A DNA stretch of 64,000 bases from Bin87 sp965220505 (GCA_965220505.1 CBDCQE010000003.1:62001-126000), one strand, 5' to 3'. Shown: positions 42,822 through 51,999, counted from the first letter of the stretch. The notes: generated by a model not told the origin, from the sequence alone. Numbers and translations: made by a program.

Positions 42822-42895
42822 CCCTGGCGAAACCGCCGCGTGCTATGATCCGTATCCAATATCAGAGAGCTTCTTCCTACTGAAACCGCTTCCCT

Positions 42896-44098
42896 ATGAC
42901 CAACCAAACTGAAACCGCTGACGTGGTCATCATCGGGGGAGGGGTGATGGGTTGCAGCATCGCCTGCAACCTGGCCCTGACTGCCGGAGACCATGGGCTA
43001 CGGCGCATTGTGCTGCTGGAACGCGACACCCTGGGCAGCGGGTCCACGGGGCGCAGCAGCGGCGCGGTTCGCATGCACTACTCCACCGCCGTAAACGCCG
43101 AACTGGCGTGGCGGAGCCTGCACATTTTCCGCAACTTCGCCGACATGATCGGCGGCGAGTGCGGGTATACCCGCACCGGCTACCTGGTGTTTGCCGGAGA
43201 GGACGACCTGCCGTCCTTTCGCGCGAACATTGCCACGCAGCAGTCGGTGGGCGTGATCACCGACATCATCAGCGCCGCCGACGCTGCGGAACTGGCGCCC
43301 GGGTTTGAGGTTGCCGACGCGGCGGGTATCGCCTACGAGCCGTATTCGGGTCACGCCGATGCCTCGGGCACCGCCTACGCCTACGCTACCCGCGCCCGAA
43401 GCGAGGGCGTAACCGTCCGGCTGCAGACGCCTGCGGAAGCCATCGAGACCAGCGAAGACGGCAGCCGGGTCGTTGCGGTGCGAACCGCCTCCGGTGAGCG
43501 CATCGAAACCGGCATCGCGGTGGTGGCAACGGGTCCGTGGACGGCGCGGTTCCTGGCTCCCCACGGCATCGATGTGCCGCTGGTCGCCACGCGCCATGAG
43601 GTGCTGCACTTCCGGCGACCGCTGGACGTGGTGCCGTACCATCCCGGCGGGGCCGATATCGGCAACCGGATCTACTTCCGGCCCGAGGGGCAGGACCTCA
43701 CGCTGGTGGGGAACGGCAACCACTCGGACGTTGTGGAGGATCCGGAAGTGTTCGCCCAACGCGCGAGCCCGTCGTTCATCGCAGACGTGTGGCAGCGACT
43801 GGCTCGCCGGATCCCCGCCATCGCCGATGCGGAACTGGCGGCCGGATACGCCGGGCTGTACACCAACACGCCGGACTCTCATCCAATCATGGACCGCGTC
43901 GACGATGTGGACGGGCTGTACCTGTGCACCGGTTTCAGCGGCCACGGGTTCAAGCTGTCGCCAATGGTTGGCGTGATGATGGCCGAGTTGATTGGAAGCG
44001 GCGCGGCCACGACCATGGATATTTCTCCGTTGAAGCTGTCCCGGTTTGCGGACGGCGCGCTGAACCACGCCGGTTACGGCTTCGACGTTCTGGTCTGA
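42896..44098 (+). CDS. FAD-dependent oxidoreductase (DAO family)
   Basis: 400 residues. Dinucleotide-binding VVIIGGGVMGCSIA at 10-23, then GSGSTGRSSGAVR, VVATGPWT and the C-terminal GFSGHGFKLSP loop of the DAO/sarcosine-oxidase-like family. It oxidises an amine or amino acid such as sarcosine, glycine derivatives or D-amino acids. It is followed by an ABC-2 transporter nine bases downstream, perhaps in one transcript. Confidence 0.9.
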   Translation: MTNQTETADVVIIGGGVMGCSIACNLALTAGDHGLRRIVLLERDTLGSGSTGRSSGAVRMHYSTAVNAELAWRSLHIFRNFADMIGGECGYTRTGYLVFAGEDDLPSFRANIATQQSVGVITDIISAADAAELAPGFEVADAAGIAYEPYSGHADASGTAYAYATRARSEGVTVRLQTPAEAIETSEDGSRVVAVRTASGERIETGIAVVATGPWTARFLAPHGIDVPLVATRHEVLHFRRPLDVVPYHPGGADIGNRIYFRPEGQDLTLVGNGNHSDVVEDPEVFAQRASPSFIADVWQRLARRIPAIADAELAAGYAGLYTNTPDSHPIMDRVDDVDGLYLCTGFSGHGFKLSPMVGVMMAELIGSGAATTMDISPLKLSRFADGALNHAGYGFDVLV

Positions 44099-44107
44099 AA
44101 TCCGGCC

Positions 44108-45061
44108 GTGACCGATAACTTGCCCGTGCGTTCGGAGGGGGCCGTGCCGGCCGTCTCGGTTTCAGGTCTGACCAAGCGCTTCGGGCGGGTGACGGCGGTG
44201 GACGGCGTGAGCCTGGACGTGCCTTCGGGCGGCGTGTTCGGGCTGCTCGGGCCCAATGGGTCCGGCAAGACAACGCTGCTGTCGATGGTTTCGGGCTTCA
44301 TCCGACCCACCGACGGGACGGTGACCCTGCTCGGGCATAACGGTTCGACCGGCCACGAACGAGGGTTGGGCATGGTTGGCGCACTGATCGAACGCCCCAT
44401 CTTCTGGCCCTATATGTCCTGCCGGGACAACCTGAGGTGCCTGCAGGGAGTATATGGCACCGACGGCGGCGACGCGGAAATTGACGACCTGCTGGACACC
44501 GTCAACCTGGGCGGCGAGGCGGCGCGCCGCAAGTTCCGGGCCTGCTCCACCGGCATGAAACAACGGCTGGGGATCGCCGCCGCCCTGTTAGGCGATCCGT
44601 CGTTGCTGATTCTCGATGAGCCGACCAACGGGCTGGATCCGGTCGGGATTGTCGAAGTGCGGGGTCTCATACGCGGCCTGGCTGCTGACGGGCGACGCAC
44701 CGTGATCCTGGCGAGCCATTTGCTCAACGAGGTGGAACAGGTCTGCGACCAGGTTGCCGTAATGCGGCGGGGCAAGCTGCTGTACTGCGGCCTGGTAGCG
44801 GGCATGGGCGCCTCCGGGTCAGCGCTGGTTCGCACCACCGATGACGGCCGGGCGGGCGCTGCGCTCACGGATGCCGGCTGGGAGATCAGGAGCCGGTCCG
44901 AGGACGGCCTGGAGGTGGCGGTCGCGCCGGGACGCGAGTGGGAAATCAGCCGCGACCTCGCCGCCGCGGAAATTTACGTGTCGGGCCTGAGACCCCTGGG
45001 AGGCTCCCTGGAAGCCGGGTTCATGGAAGTCACGGGTGACGCCGACGGCGGGTCCGAATGA
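44108..45061 (+). CDS. ABC-2-type transporter ATP-binding protein
   Basis: 317 residues from GTG 44108. Walker A GPNGSGKTT, signature STGMKQR, Walker B LLILDEPTNGLD and switch ASH are intact. About 90 C-terminal residues extend past the ATPase domain, as in drug- or bacteriocin-exporter ATPases of the CcmA branch. The stop overlaps the permease start (ATGA at 45058). Probably drives export with the next gene. Confidence 0.92.
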   Translation: MTDNLPVRSEGAVPAVSVSGLTKRFGRVTAVDGVSLDVPSGGVFGLLGPNGSGKTTLLSMVSGFIRPTDGTVTLLGHNGSTGHERGLGMVGALIERPIFWPYMSCRDNLRCLQGVYGTDGGDAEIDDLLDTVNLGGEAARRKFRACSTGMKQRLGIAAALLGDPSLLILDEPTNGLDPVGIVEVRGLIRGLAADGRRTVILASHLLNEVEQVCDQVAVMRRGKLLYCGLVAGMGASGSALVRTTDDGRAGAALTDAGWEIRSRSEDGLEVAVAPGREWEISRDLAAAEIYVSGLRPLGGSLEAGFMEVTGDADGGSE

Positions 45062-45882
45062 GGGACGCCAGCGCCATCGCAACCACGCTACGCTGGGAGT
45101 GGTTCCGCCTGTCCCGGAGGCCGGGCGCATGGGTGATCCTCGGCTTGTCGAGCGCGGCCGTAATCGGCGCGCTGGCAGTGGCGACGGCGCTGCTACATCT
45201 GACGCCCATCGACCTGTCCATCGCGCCGCACGGTTTCCCGCTCCTGGCGTTCGAGGTGCTGTCCCGGCTGGGTCCTTTCCTGGGGATCATCCTGGCGGCG
45301 ATGATCTTCGGCGGTGACCACGGCTGGGGGACCCTGCGTCCCCTGCTGGCCCGAGGGCAACCACGCTGGCAGTTGACGATCGCCAAGCTCTCCCTGGTCG
45401 CCATCATCCTGGCGGCCCTATGGATTGCGGCGTGGATTTTGGCCGCCGTGGTTGGCCTCGTGGCCGGGGAATCCGACACCGTGCCAGGCGGATTGTTCCC
45501 GGACACGCCCGATGGATGGTTGGCGACCGTGGGATCATTCGCCAGCGCCTGGCTGGTCTCGATTGCCTATGCCGGTCTGGCGGCCCTGCTGTGCACGCTG
45601 GGGCGGTCCACCGCCTTCGGAATGGGAGCGGCCGTCGCCATTCTGATTATCGAGTTCACCGTATATCCGGTGGCGGGCCTGATCTCGGATTTATTCTTGG
45701 ACATCTCGCTGTCCGAGTATATTCGCTGGACACTCCACGGCACGTCGGTCGGCGTGATGGGTCGGGATGATGACCTGAGCGCGTGGCTGTTCCTGCCCGC
45801 TACGCTGGCGTACATCACGGTGTTCTGCGCCCTGACGCTGCTGGTGACGGGACGGCGGGACGTGGGCAGCGGGAACGGTTAG
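45058..45882 (+). CDS. ABC-2-type transporter permease
   Basis: 274 residues with six predicted membrane helices (about 24-46, 71-85, 103-135, 160-180, 188-215, 240-262), matching the ABC-2 permease plan with a large loop after the first helix. It overlaps the ATPase by four bases. Substrate unknown. Confidence 0.85.
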   Translation: MRDASAIATTLRWEWFRLSRRPGAWVILGLSSAAVIGALAVATALLHLTPIDLSIAPHGFPLLAFEVLSRLGPFLGIILAAMIFGGDHGWGTLRPLLARGQPRWQLTIAKLSLVAIILAALWIAAWILAAVVGLVAGESDTVPGGLFPDTPDGWLATVGSFASAWLVSIAYAGLAALLCTLGRSTAFGMGAAVAILIIEFTVYPVAGLISDLFLDISLSEYIRWTLHGTSVGVMGRDDDLSAWLFLPATLAYITVFCALTLLVTGRRDVGSGNG

Positions 45883-45911
45883 GTGTCCCTTTGGCCAATA
45901 CGTATGAGATG

Positions 45912-46358
45912 CTAGAACTTCAGAGAGTTGTGGAACCGGAAGTCTTCCAATATCTCAAACGCCGTTTCCGCATTCATTGACAGAAGATCGTCGTCCTTCG
46001 TGATCAAAAAATCTGCCTGGCCCGCAACAGCCAAGTCAATGAACATCTGATCTTTGGGATCCCGGCATCTCGGGGTGTTTGAATTGTCTTGCAGCGCGAG
46101 ATGCTCACACCAAGGAATGTAATGTCTGAGCGATTTCGTCACGAAACGTTGCGCTTGCAACGGTTTGGGAGTCGGGCTTCGTTCCATTATTTGTGCTCTG
46201 AGCTCCGCCATAGTCTCATCGCTAACCAACGGCTTTATAGCCCCCGATTGCCAAAGTTGTACCAGCCAATTGGTTCTTGGGTGTTCGTATGTCAATATTG
46301 GTATGATTACGTTGTTGTCTATCACTACTCGCGGTCGGCGGCGCGGTTGTGATGTCAT
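45912..46358 (-). CDS. PIN-domain protein (PIN_3-like), coupled to a TPR protein
   Basis: 148 residues of the PIN_3 type: RVVIDNNVIIPIL, E-rich turn ETMAEL, DPKDQMFIDLAVAGQADFLITKDDDLL. The acidic cluster is complete, so RNase activity is plausible. Its ATG overlaps the stop of the TPR gene (ATGA at 46355-46358). No conventional small antitoxin lies beside it, so the TPR protein may take that place. Confidence 0.8.
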   Translation of the reverse strand: MTSQPRRRPRVVIDNNVIIPILTYEHPRTNWLVQLWQSGAIKPLVSDETMAELRAQIMERSPTPKPLQAQRFVTKSLRHYIPWCEHLALQDNSNTPRCRDPKDQMFIDLAVAGQADFLITKDDDLLSMNAETAFEILEDFRFHNSLKF

Positions 46359-47149
46359 ACGTATGTTTCCGCTACATCGGCTGCGAATTGTTCTTCGTCC
46401 AGTTCAATCGCCCTGATGAAGTCCTCGTGGGCCTCACTGTCGTATCCCAATTCTTGGTATGCCATGCCACGATTGTTGTAGAGTATGGCGTTACGCGGGT
46501 CCAATTCAATAGCCGGGATAAAGTAATCCCGCGCTATTGCCGGTTTGTCAAGCTCCAGAAACAGTACCCCTGCGTTGTTATAGTGCAATGGTTCATCGGG
46601 AGCAAGTGCAATGGCTTTCGCAAAGTCGTCGTAGGCTGCTGCATATTCTCCCAGTTCTATGAACATCAAACCGCGATTGCTGTATGCCGGGTCAAAGTCG
46701 GGTTCTAAATCTATGGCGGCAGCGAAGTGGCGCTCGGCCTGTTCCAAATCTCCGATTTCCAGGTACAGCAGCCCGATATTGTTATAGGCCAACGCCAAGC
46801 CCGGGTCTCGGGCGATAGCTTCGGAGAAGTTGCGAAATGCCTTGGGATAATCACCCTGCTCCAGGTATTTCATCCCCAGTTCGTTCCTGCGTAGGGCCAG
46901 GTTATCAGCCATAGCAAGGCGTTCCCGGCGAGGCTGCCGTTCCAGGCAAAGAGCACGTTCCGCTTTGGCCATTTTGAGCAGCATACGCTCTCGCTCATCC
47001 GGTGTGAGGCGACGCTTGACGAGTTGCCTAGTGTCGTCGTCCCGGCCCGGGCGCACGGAAACGGAATCGGCCGCCGGCCTTATACTTCCCCTTTCCTCCT
47101 GCGTTTTCTGGAAGCGCCGGTAGTTATAAGCGTCACAAACAGTTCGCAT
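46355..47149 (-). CDS. tetratricopeptide-repeat protein
   Basis: 264 residues from ATG 47149 with AGGAG upstream. Residues about 90-262 hold five 34-residue TPRs (A.(Y/N)N.(G/R)....ELG......A...F..AI.L.P). The N-terminal 85 residues are basic and unstructured-looking (RRFQKTQEERG, RRLTPDERERM). It is a binding scaffold. The four-base overlap with the PIN gene means both are made in fixed order, toxin-like gene second. Confidence 0.85.
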   Translation of the reverse strand: MRTVCDAYNYRRFQKTQEERGSIRPAADSVSVRPGRDDDTRQLVKRRLTPDERERMLLKMAKAERALCLERQPRRERLAMADNLALRRNELGMKYLEQGDYPKAFRNFSEAIARDPGLALAYNNIGLLYLEIGDLEQAERHFAAAIDLEPDFDPAYSNRGLMFIELGEYAAAYDDFAKAIALAPDEPLHYNNAGVLFLELDKPAIARDYFIPAIELDPRNAILYNNRGMAYQELGYDSEAHEDFIRAIELDEEQFAADVAETYV

Positions 47150-47324
47150 TGCCGCTCTCCTGGATTGCCGGCTCCGCAGTCCTCGCATTGTACCATTGCG
47201 ATCGCATCGGAAACTTGCTCTCAGTCATCGCGGTTGCTATAGCCGCCCCGGCCATGGTGACGAATCATATCGTCTATAATGGCGTCATCAGGCCCTGCCT
47301 TTGCGGATGTCGGGGAGTGCAGTT

Positions 47325-47945
47325 ATGACCATGGAACAAGACGAGAACTGGCGCAAAGAGGTCTTCAACCTTCCGGAGAACCACGGATGGACGGCCAAGC
47401 CGGGGAACAAGGTGTTCATTGCCGACCGTGGCGCGCTGCGCTTCGAAATCCCGCAGGAATGGCTGGTGGAGCCATCTCGCAAGTCGATCAAGTTCCGCGA
47501 CGGCAAGCCGCCCGATGACACCATGGGGCTGGAGGTCACCATATTCTATGCCGGGTACGGCATGAACATTGACTGGAGCAGTTTGCCCCTGCATCAGTTG
47601 ATCAAGGACGTAACCTCGGACGATGCCCCCGCCCGCCGCGGCCGGGCCAGCCGCCGCCGGCGCCGGGGCCTGGACGACACCAAACGGGGTTCGCCGATCA
47701 CCGTCAAACTGGGCAACCTGGAAATGGCGTGGATCGAATCGGAGTTCTTCGACCCGGGCGAAAAGCGTCCGGCCCACTCCCTCCAGGCCATCACCCGCGA
47801 CCCCCAAAAGTCTATCCATGCCTTGCTCACCCTGAGTTACTGGCCCGAGGACACTGAGCGCGCCAAATCCGTCTGGAACGACGTCCTGGGCACCCTGAAA
47901 ATGGGCGAGCACTTTGACAGCCCGCTGCGAGGGCCGGGCGCCTGA
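47325..47945 (+). CDS. uncharacterised soluble protein
   Basis: 206 residues from ATG 47325 with GGGGAG upstream. The beta-rich pattern (RGALRFEIPQEWLVEP, GLEVTIFYAGYG) resembles small lipocalin/LolA-like or PsbP-like stress proteins only vaguely. A basic insert at about 104-120 (RRGRASRRRRRG) is unusual. No signal peptide. Divergent from the TPR/PIN operon. Function unknown. Confidence 0.55.
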   Translation: MTMEQDENWRKEVFNLPENHGWTAKPGNKVFIADRGALRFEIPQEWLVEPSRKSIKFRDGKPPDDTMGLEVTIFYAGYGMNIDWSSLPLHQLIKDVTSDDAPARRGRASRRRRRGLDDTKRGSPITVKLGNLEMAWIESEFFDPGEKRPAHSLQAITRDPQKSIHALLTLSYWPEDTERAKSVWNDVLGTLKMGEHFDSPLRGPGA

Positions 47946-48071
47946 GTCGCCTCGACTGAGCTCAATCAACGGCGCAGCTTATTGAGTCTGTCCGGATTCA
48001 ACCGGACCACCAGATCCGGGCGCGCCAGCTAAAAGAGACACGCTTACCAGACAATCCCTGGAGGTTAATTA

Positions 48072-49013
48072 ATGTCAGTGATGGTTACCGGCGGCACCGG
48101 GTTTATCGGAAACCGCATCATACGGAAGTTGGCGGAACGGGGCGAGGAGGTGGTCTGCTTTGACCTGGCTCCGCCGCGCGCGAACCTGCAGCCACTGCTG
48201 GACCGCATATCCATCTATCGCGGCGACGTGACCCGCCTGGAGCACCTGCTGGAGGCCATCAGCCGCCACAACGTGGACCGGATCATCCACATGGCGGCCC
48301 TGCTGCCGCCGGACACCGAGGACCGGCCCGCCACCGGAATGGCGGTGAACATCGACGGCACCAACAACATCTTCGAGGCGGCCCGCTGGGGCAACATCCG
48401 CCGCGTGGTGTACGCCAGCAGCATCGCGGTCTATGGCGTCCAGGAAACCTTCGGCGACCGGCCGCTGATCGAGGACGACCTGCCGGCGCCCATTAACGTT
48501 TACGGCATGACCAAGGCGGTGAACGACTTTGCCGCCGCCCGCTACCGGACGCTGCACGGGCTGGATATCCGCGGCGTACGCATCTGCACCGTCTTCGGAC
48601 ACGGCAGGGTTACGGGCATGACGGGCATGATCGGCGGGCTGATGATGTCCCTGCCGGCCATCGGCCAACCGGTGAGCATGGACTTTGACCCGCAGGAAGC
48701 GTCGCCCATGATCCACTCCGAGGACGCCGCCGAGATCTTCGTGCGGGTGGCCCTGGCCGACACGCTGAACCACCACATCTACATCAGTGGCGGCGAGCTG
48801 GCGACCATCGCGGACGTGGCCGACATCGTGCGCTCATACATTCCCGACGCCAGCATCACCACGGGCAGCCGCCCGGTGCCCCACGTGTACCTGGTGGACA
48901 ACAGCCGGATGATGGCCGACGTTGGATACGAGCTGCCGCCGCTGCGCATGCGCGTGCTGGACCACATCAACGACGCGCGAGCCGAGGCGGGACTGGATCC
49001 CATCCGGGGGTAG
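48072..49013 (+). CDS. NAD-dependent epimerase/dehydratase
   Basis: 313 residues of the extended SDR family. NAD motif VTGGTGFIGN (5-14), catalytic Y.M.K (VYGMTKA) and SSIAVYG. GGAGG precedes the start. It modifies nucleotide sugars or other hydroxyl/keto substrates. No sugar-biosynthesis cluster surrounds it. Confidence 0.9.
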   Translation: MSVMVTGGTGFIGNRIIRKLAERGEEVVCFDLAPPRANLQPLLDRISIYRGDVTRLEHLLEAISRHNVDRIIHMAALLPPDTEDRPATGMAVNIDGTNNIFEAARWGNIRRVVYASSIAVYGVQETFGDRPLIEDDLPAPINVYGMTKAVNDFAAARYRTLHGLDIRGVRICTVFGHGRVTGMTGMIGGLMMSLPAIGQPVSMDFDPQEASPMIHSEDAAEIFVRVALADTLNHHIYISGGELATIADVADIVRSYIPDASITTGSRPVPHVYLVDNSRMMADVGYELPPLRMRVLDHINDARAEAGLDPIRG

Positions 49014-49068
49014 TCCCGGCTTCGTTTGCTACAATAAGCCAGTGCAGCCTCGCAACGGGATACCTACC

Positions 49069-49671
49069 ATGAGCAACCGCGAAACCACCGCCACGCAGAA
49101 AGAAGCTATCGCCGGTTTCTGCCAGCAGCATCACGTCCGCCGCCTTACCTGGCTTGACAAACCCCTGCGCACCGGGCCAGACGCTGACAGCGAGGCGGCC
49201 CTGCTGATTGAGTTCAACCCCGCCGACGTGCCGTCGCTGTCCATGCTGGCGTCCATGGAGGACGAAATCGGTCGTATCCTGAACCGGAACATTGACCTGC
49301 ACCTATACCTCCGCGAGATGTACTTGGGCTATGGGCCGAGGGAAGCAGGCATTGTCTATGACCGGGCCGACTACATGGACATCCGCATGCCTAGGGAGAA
49401 GATTGCCGAGTTCTGCAAACGCAAAAAAATACGGTGGCTGGCCAAGTTCCCTTACCCAAGCCGCGCGTCCGTAATCGACTACGCGGACATTGAGTTCCTG
49501 GTGGGGTTGGGGCCCGACACTAAACTATCGTGGTACTCGTTAGACGGCCAGGAGGAGCTGAACGAAATCCTCGGCTGTGAGGTCGGCATAGACTTTGCCC
49601 GCGAACTCCCCGCTGACCTTGAGGTAATTTACAGTGACGCAGCGTCCATCCAGCCAGCGCCTGCCAACTGA
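49069..49671 (+). CDS. duplicated, degenerate MNT-like nucleotidyltransferase protein
   Basis: 200 residues that repeat one MNT-like unit: about 12-78 and about 111-177, each beginning I(A)(E/G)FC...(V/I)R(R/W)L. The catalytic GS-x10-DxD is lost in both: unit 1 has L29-D30 and E42-A-A, and unit 2 has P128-Y129 and D140-I-E142. It overlaps a HepT-like toxin gene by 38 bases, the usual order of MntA-HepT. MntA silences HepT by adenylylating it; without catalytic residues this one must act by binding, or is inactive. Confidence 0.7.
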   Translation: MSNRETTATQKEAIAGFCQQHHVRRLTWLDKPLRTGPDADSEAALLIEFNPADVPSLSMLASMEDEIGRILNRNIDLHLYLREMYLGYGPREAGIVYDRADYMDIRMPREKIAEFCKRKKIRWLAKFPYPSRASVIDYADIEFLVGLGPDTKLSWYSLDGQEELNEILGCEVGIDFARELPADLEVIYSDAASIQPAPAN

Positions 49672-50014
49672 AGCCGAGCGCATAACCCACATCATCAGCC
49701 ACGCTCGGGAGGCCATCGCCGTATTGGGAGACGCCAGTCTGGAGGACTTGGAGCGTGACCGGACACGTCAGTTAGCTCTCAACTACCTGGTAGCAGTCGT
49801 CGGAGAAGCCGCCAATAAACTCTCCAATGCGACATACCATGCGTTGCCGCTGATCCCATGGGGCAAAATCATAGGTATGCGGAACATTCTCATTCACCAA
49901 TACTATGAGGTCGAGATGCGCGTCGTGCACTATACGGTGACCAACAGCCTGCCGGCGCTGATTGCGGCGTTCGACACAATTACCGACAACTCCCAAGGAG
50001 GCCAACCATCATGA
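49634..50014 (+). CDS. HepT-like HEPN toxin (RX4HXY)
   Basis: 126 residues, GTG start at 49634. The HEPN/DUF86 motif is complete: R83-x4-H88-x-Y90 in GMRNILIHQYY, with Tyr being the site that an MntA partner would modify. Such toxins are RNases acting on tRNA or mRNA. It overlaps the MNT-like gene by 38 bases, and its stop overlaps the next LLM gene by four. Confidence 0.85.
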   Translation: MTQRPSSQRLPTEAERITHIISHAREAIAVLGDASLEDLERDRTRQLALNYLVAVVGEAANKLSNATYHALPLIPWGKIIGMRNILIHQYYEVEMRVVHYTVTNSLPALIAAFDTITDNSQGGQPS

Positions 50015-50949
50015 GCGTTGCCATCGGCTACGTGCCCGGAGCATTCGGACAGGGAGGCGACGACCCCAACTTCCTCCGCACGCTGGTGGAACTGGGCGAC
50101 CGGTACGAGTACGACTCGATCTGGCTCAGCGACCGTATCTGCAGCGATCGGTTCAGCCTGGAGCCCATGGTGGCGCTGTCGCTGGTGGCCGGCTATTCGG
50201 ACCGCCTGAAGTTTGGCACCAGCGTGCTGGCGCTGCCGCTGCGCAATCCGGTGGTGCTGGCGAAGCAGGTGGCGACGCTGGACTGGCTCTCCCAGGGCCG
50301 CTTCTTCCCGGCCGTGGGCCTCGGGCAGGAGGATACGGACGAGTACGAGGCCTGCGGGGTGCCCAAGGCCGACCGGGCGCGACGCACCGACGAGGCCATC
50401 GAGTTGATGCGCCGGCTGTGGGAGGAGGAAGGCGTCACCCACGAGGGCGAGTTCTTCACCACGCACAACGTTTCCGTGACGCCGCGCACCTTCCTCAAGC
50501 CGTCGCCTCCAGTATGGATCGGCGGGCGCAGTCCGGCCGCAGCGCGGCGGGTGGGACGCGTGGGCGACGGCTGGCTGGTGTCCAGCGCCACGCCTGATGA
50601 GGTGCGGTCGGGCCGGGAGATCGTCTTCGAGACGGCCCAGCAGTACGACCGCGAGATCGAGGAAGACCACGTGGGCGTGCTGGTCGGATACTACATCTGC
50701 GACGACCAGAAAGAAGGCGAGGCGAGGTCGGAGCAGTTCGTCACCCGCCAGCGCCCGGACGCGCACTTCACCGAGTACTCGGCTGTGGGCACCTCGGAGC
50801 AGATCGGCGACTTCATCCAAGAATACATTGATGCCGGCGGGTTCAAGTTCGTGATCCGGCCGCTGTGCGCCGGCACGGAGTCAATGGAGCAGCTTGAGCA
50901 GGCCGGCGAGGAGATCCTTCCGCGCTTCCACGGGCCGCTGGGCAAATAG
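50011..50949 (+). CDS. LLM-class F420-dependent oxidoreductase (5 of 5)
   Basis: 312 residues. AAGGAGG lies before ATG 50011, which overlaps the HEPN stop. Landmarks are VAIGYVPGAFGQGGDDPNFL, SDRICSDRF, LKFGTSVLALPLRNPVVLAKQVATLD, SQGRFFPAVGLG and PPVWIGGRSPAA. Likely F420-binding; substrate unknown. Being joined to a toxin gene suggests that gene was inserted just before it, or that they share a transcript by chance. Confidence 0.87.
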   Translation: MSVAIGYVPGAFGQGGDDPNFLRTLVELGDRYEYDSIWLSDRICSDRFSLEPMVALSLVAGYSDRLKFGTSVLALPLRNPVVLAKQVATLDWLSQGRFFPAVGLGQEDTDEYEACGVPKADRARRTDEAIELMRRLWEEEGVTHEGEFFTTHNVSVTPRTFLKPSPPVWIGGRSPAAARRVGRVGDGWLVSSATPDEVRSGREIVFETAQQYDREIEEDHVGVLVGYYICDDQKEGEARSEQFVTRQRPDAHFTEYSAVGTSEQIGDFIQEYIDAGGFKFVIRPLCAGTESMEQLEQAGEEILPRFHGPLGK

Positions 50950-51016
50950 GCCCTGCGATGGGGGCGACGAACCCGTCCCCGGCATCGGCGCGGCCTCGTC
51001 ACCCTTCTGCAAGTCG

Positions 51017-51478
51017 ATGAACACGCTGCGAGCATGGGTGTTCGGCGGGTTGGCGATGGCGCTGCTGGCGTTGACTCTCGCCGGCTGTTCGCCCGGAGAA
51101 CCGCCGGCGCCAAGTTACAGTGCCACCCAGCCCGCCTCCGATGCGGTGGCGGTTGTCGTACCCGACCTGTCCGCGAACGCGCGGGCCGGCGAGCAGGTGT
51201 TCAACGCCAACTGCGCGCTGTGCCACGGGCCCAATGCCTCGGGCACGGGCCTTGGACCGCCCCTGGTGCATAAAATTTACGAACCGGGCCACCACCAGGA
51301 CTTCACCATCCAGAGCGCGGTGCGCAACGGGGTGCCGGCGCACCACTGGCCGTTCGGGAACATGCCTCCCGTTCCCGTGGTATCCGACGAGGACATACCC
51401 AACATCATCTGCTACATCCGTGAGTTGCAGCGCGCCAACGGCATCATTGCGCCGGACGCCGATATTGCCGCGTGTTGA
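51017..51478 (+). CDS. c-type cytochrome lipoprotein
   Basis: 153 residues with signal peptide and lipobox LAGC (Cys24). One haem site C66-A-L-C69-H70, and a Met ligand probably in FGNMPPVP. Single-domain cytochrome c anchored on the outer face of the membrane, carrying electrons. The ribosome site is weak. No oxidase or reductase gene is adjacent. Confidence 0.88.
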   Translation: MNTLRAWVFGGLAMALLALTLAGCSPGEPPAPSYSATQPASDAVAVVVPDLSANARAGEQVFNANCALCHGPNASGTGLGPPLVHKIYEPGHHQDFTIQSAVRNGVPAHHWPFGNMPPVPVVSDEDIPNIICYIRELQRANGIIAPDADIAAC

Positions 51479-51498
51479 GGTCAGCGTTCCGTTTTAGC

Positions 51499-51606
51499 GG
51501 TTTCTTTGCATGGATGGACAGGATAAACGGGATTTCTAGATGCGTGGGATTCCTGGATTCCGGCCCCGTATCAAGTACGGGGTGACGTTCTTTCGCCGGA
51601 ATGACG
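51499..51606. repeat. composite repeat with nested hairpin (long form)
   Basis: Shares the CATGGATGGACAGGAT module and start of the REP palindrome with 4887-4966. The palindrome here (51555-51606) is split by a 26-base insert containing CCCCGTA-TCAAG-TACGGGG at 51564-51582. The reverse form lies at 30345-30394. Confidence 0.75.
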
Positions 51607-51707
51607 AGAAAGTTAAACCACCTAAATGGGAACGCTACCGCGTGTTGAGCCGGACATTGGCGGCGACGTATGATGGAATGCAATAACGACGCAAGGGGGT
51701 GAGGGTC

Positions 51708-51971
51708 ATGGCCAGAGTGTTTGTGCCAACCATGCTGCAGGCCACAACGGGTGGGGTCAAGGAAGTCGAGGTTGCCGCCCGCAACGTGCGGCAGGTGATC
51801 GAGCAACTGGACGCGCAGTTCCCCGGCATCGCCAGCCGGCTGATGGAGGACGGCGAGATCCGATCCAACCTGGCGGTGGCGGTGGACGGGGAAGTTGCGC
51901 GCATGGGCCTGATGGAGCGGGTCGGCGAGAACGCCGAAATACACTTCGTTCCGGCCATCGGCGGCGGATAG
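51708..51971 (+). CDS. MoaD/ThiS-like ubiquitin-fold sulfur carrier
   Basis: 87 residues from ATG 51708, with GGGGTGAGG upstream. The beta-grasp pattern (RVFVPTML, GVKEVEVAARNVRQVIEQL, IHFVPAIGGG) fits MoaD-like proteins. It ends GGG rather than GG; the last Gly carries the thiocarboxylate in this family. No moaE, thiF or Mo-cofactor gene is near. It may serve cysteine or tungsten/Mo-cofactor sulfur transfer. Confidence 0.8.
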   Translation: MARVFVPTMLQATTGGVKEVEVAARNVRQVIEQLDAQFPGIASRLMEDGEIRSNLAVAVDGEVARMGLMERVGENAEIHFVPAIGGG

Positions 51972-51999
51972 GCCAACCGGGTGGTCCGGCGCGCCTGTA

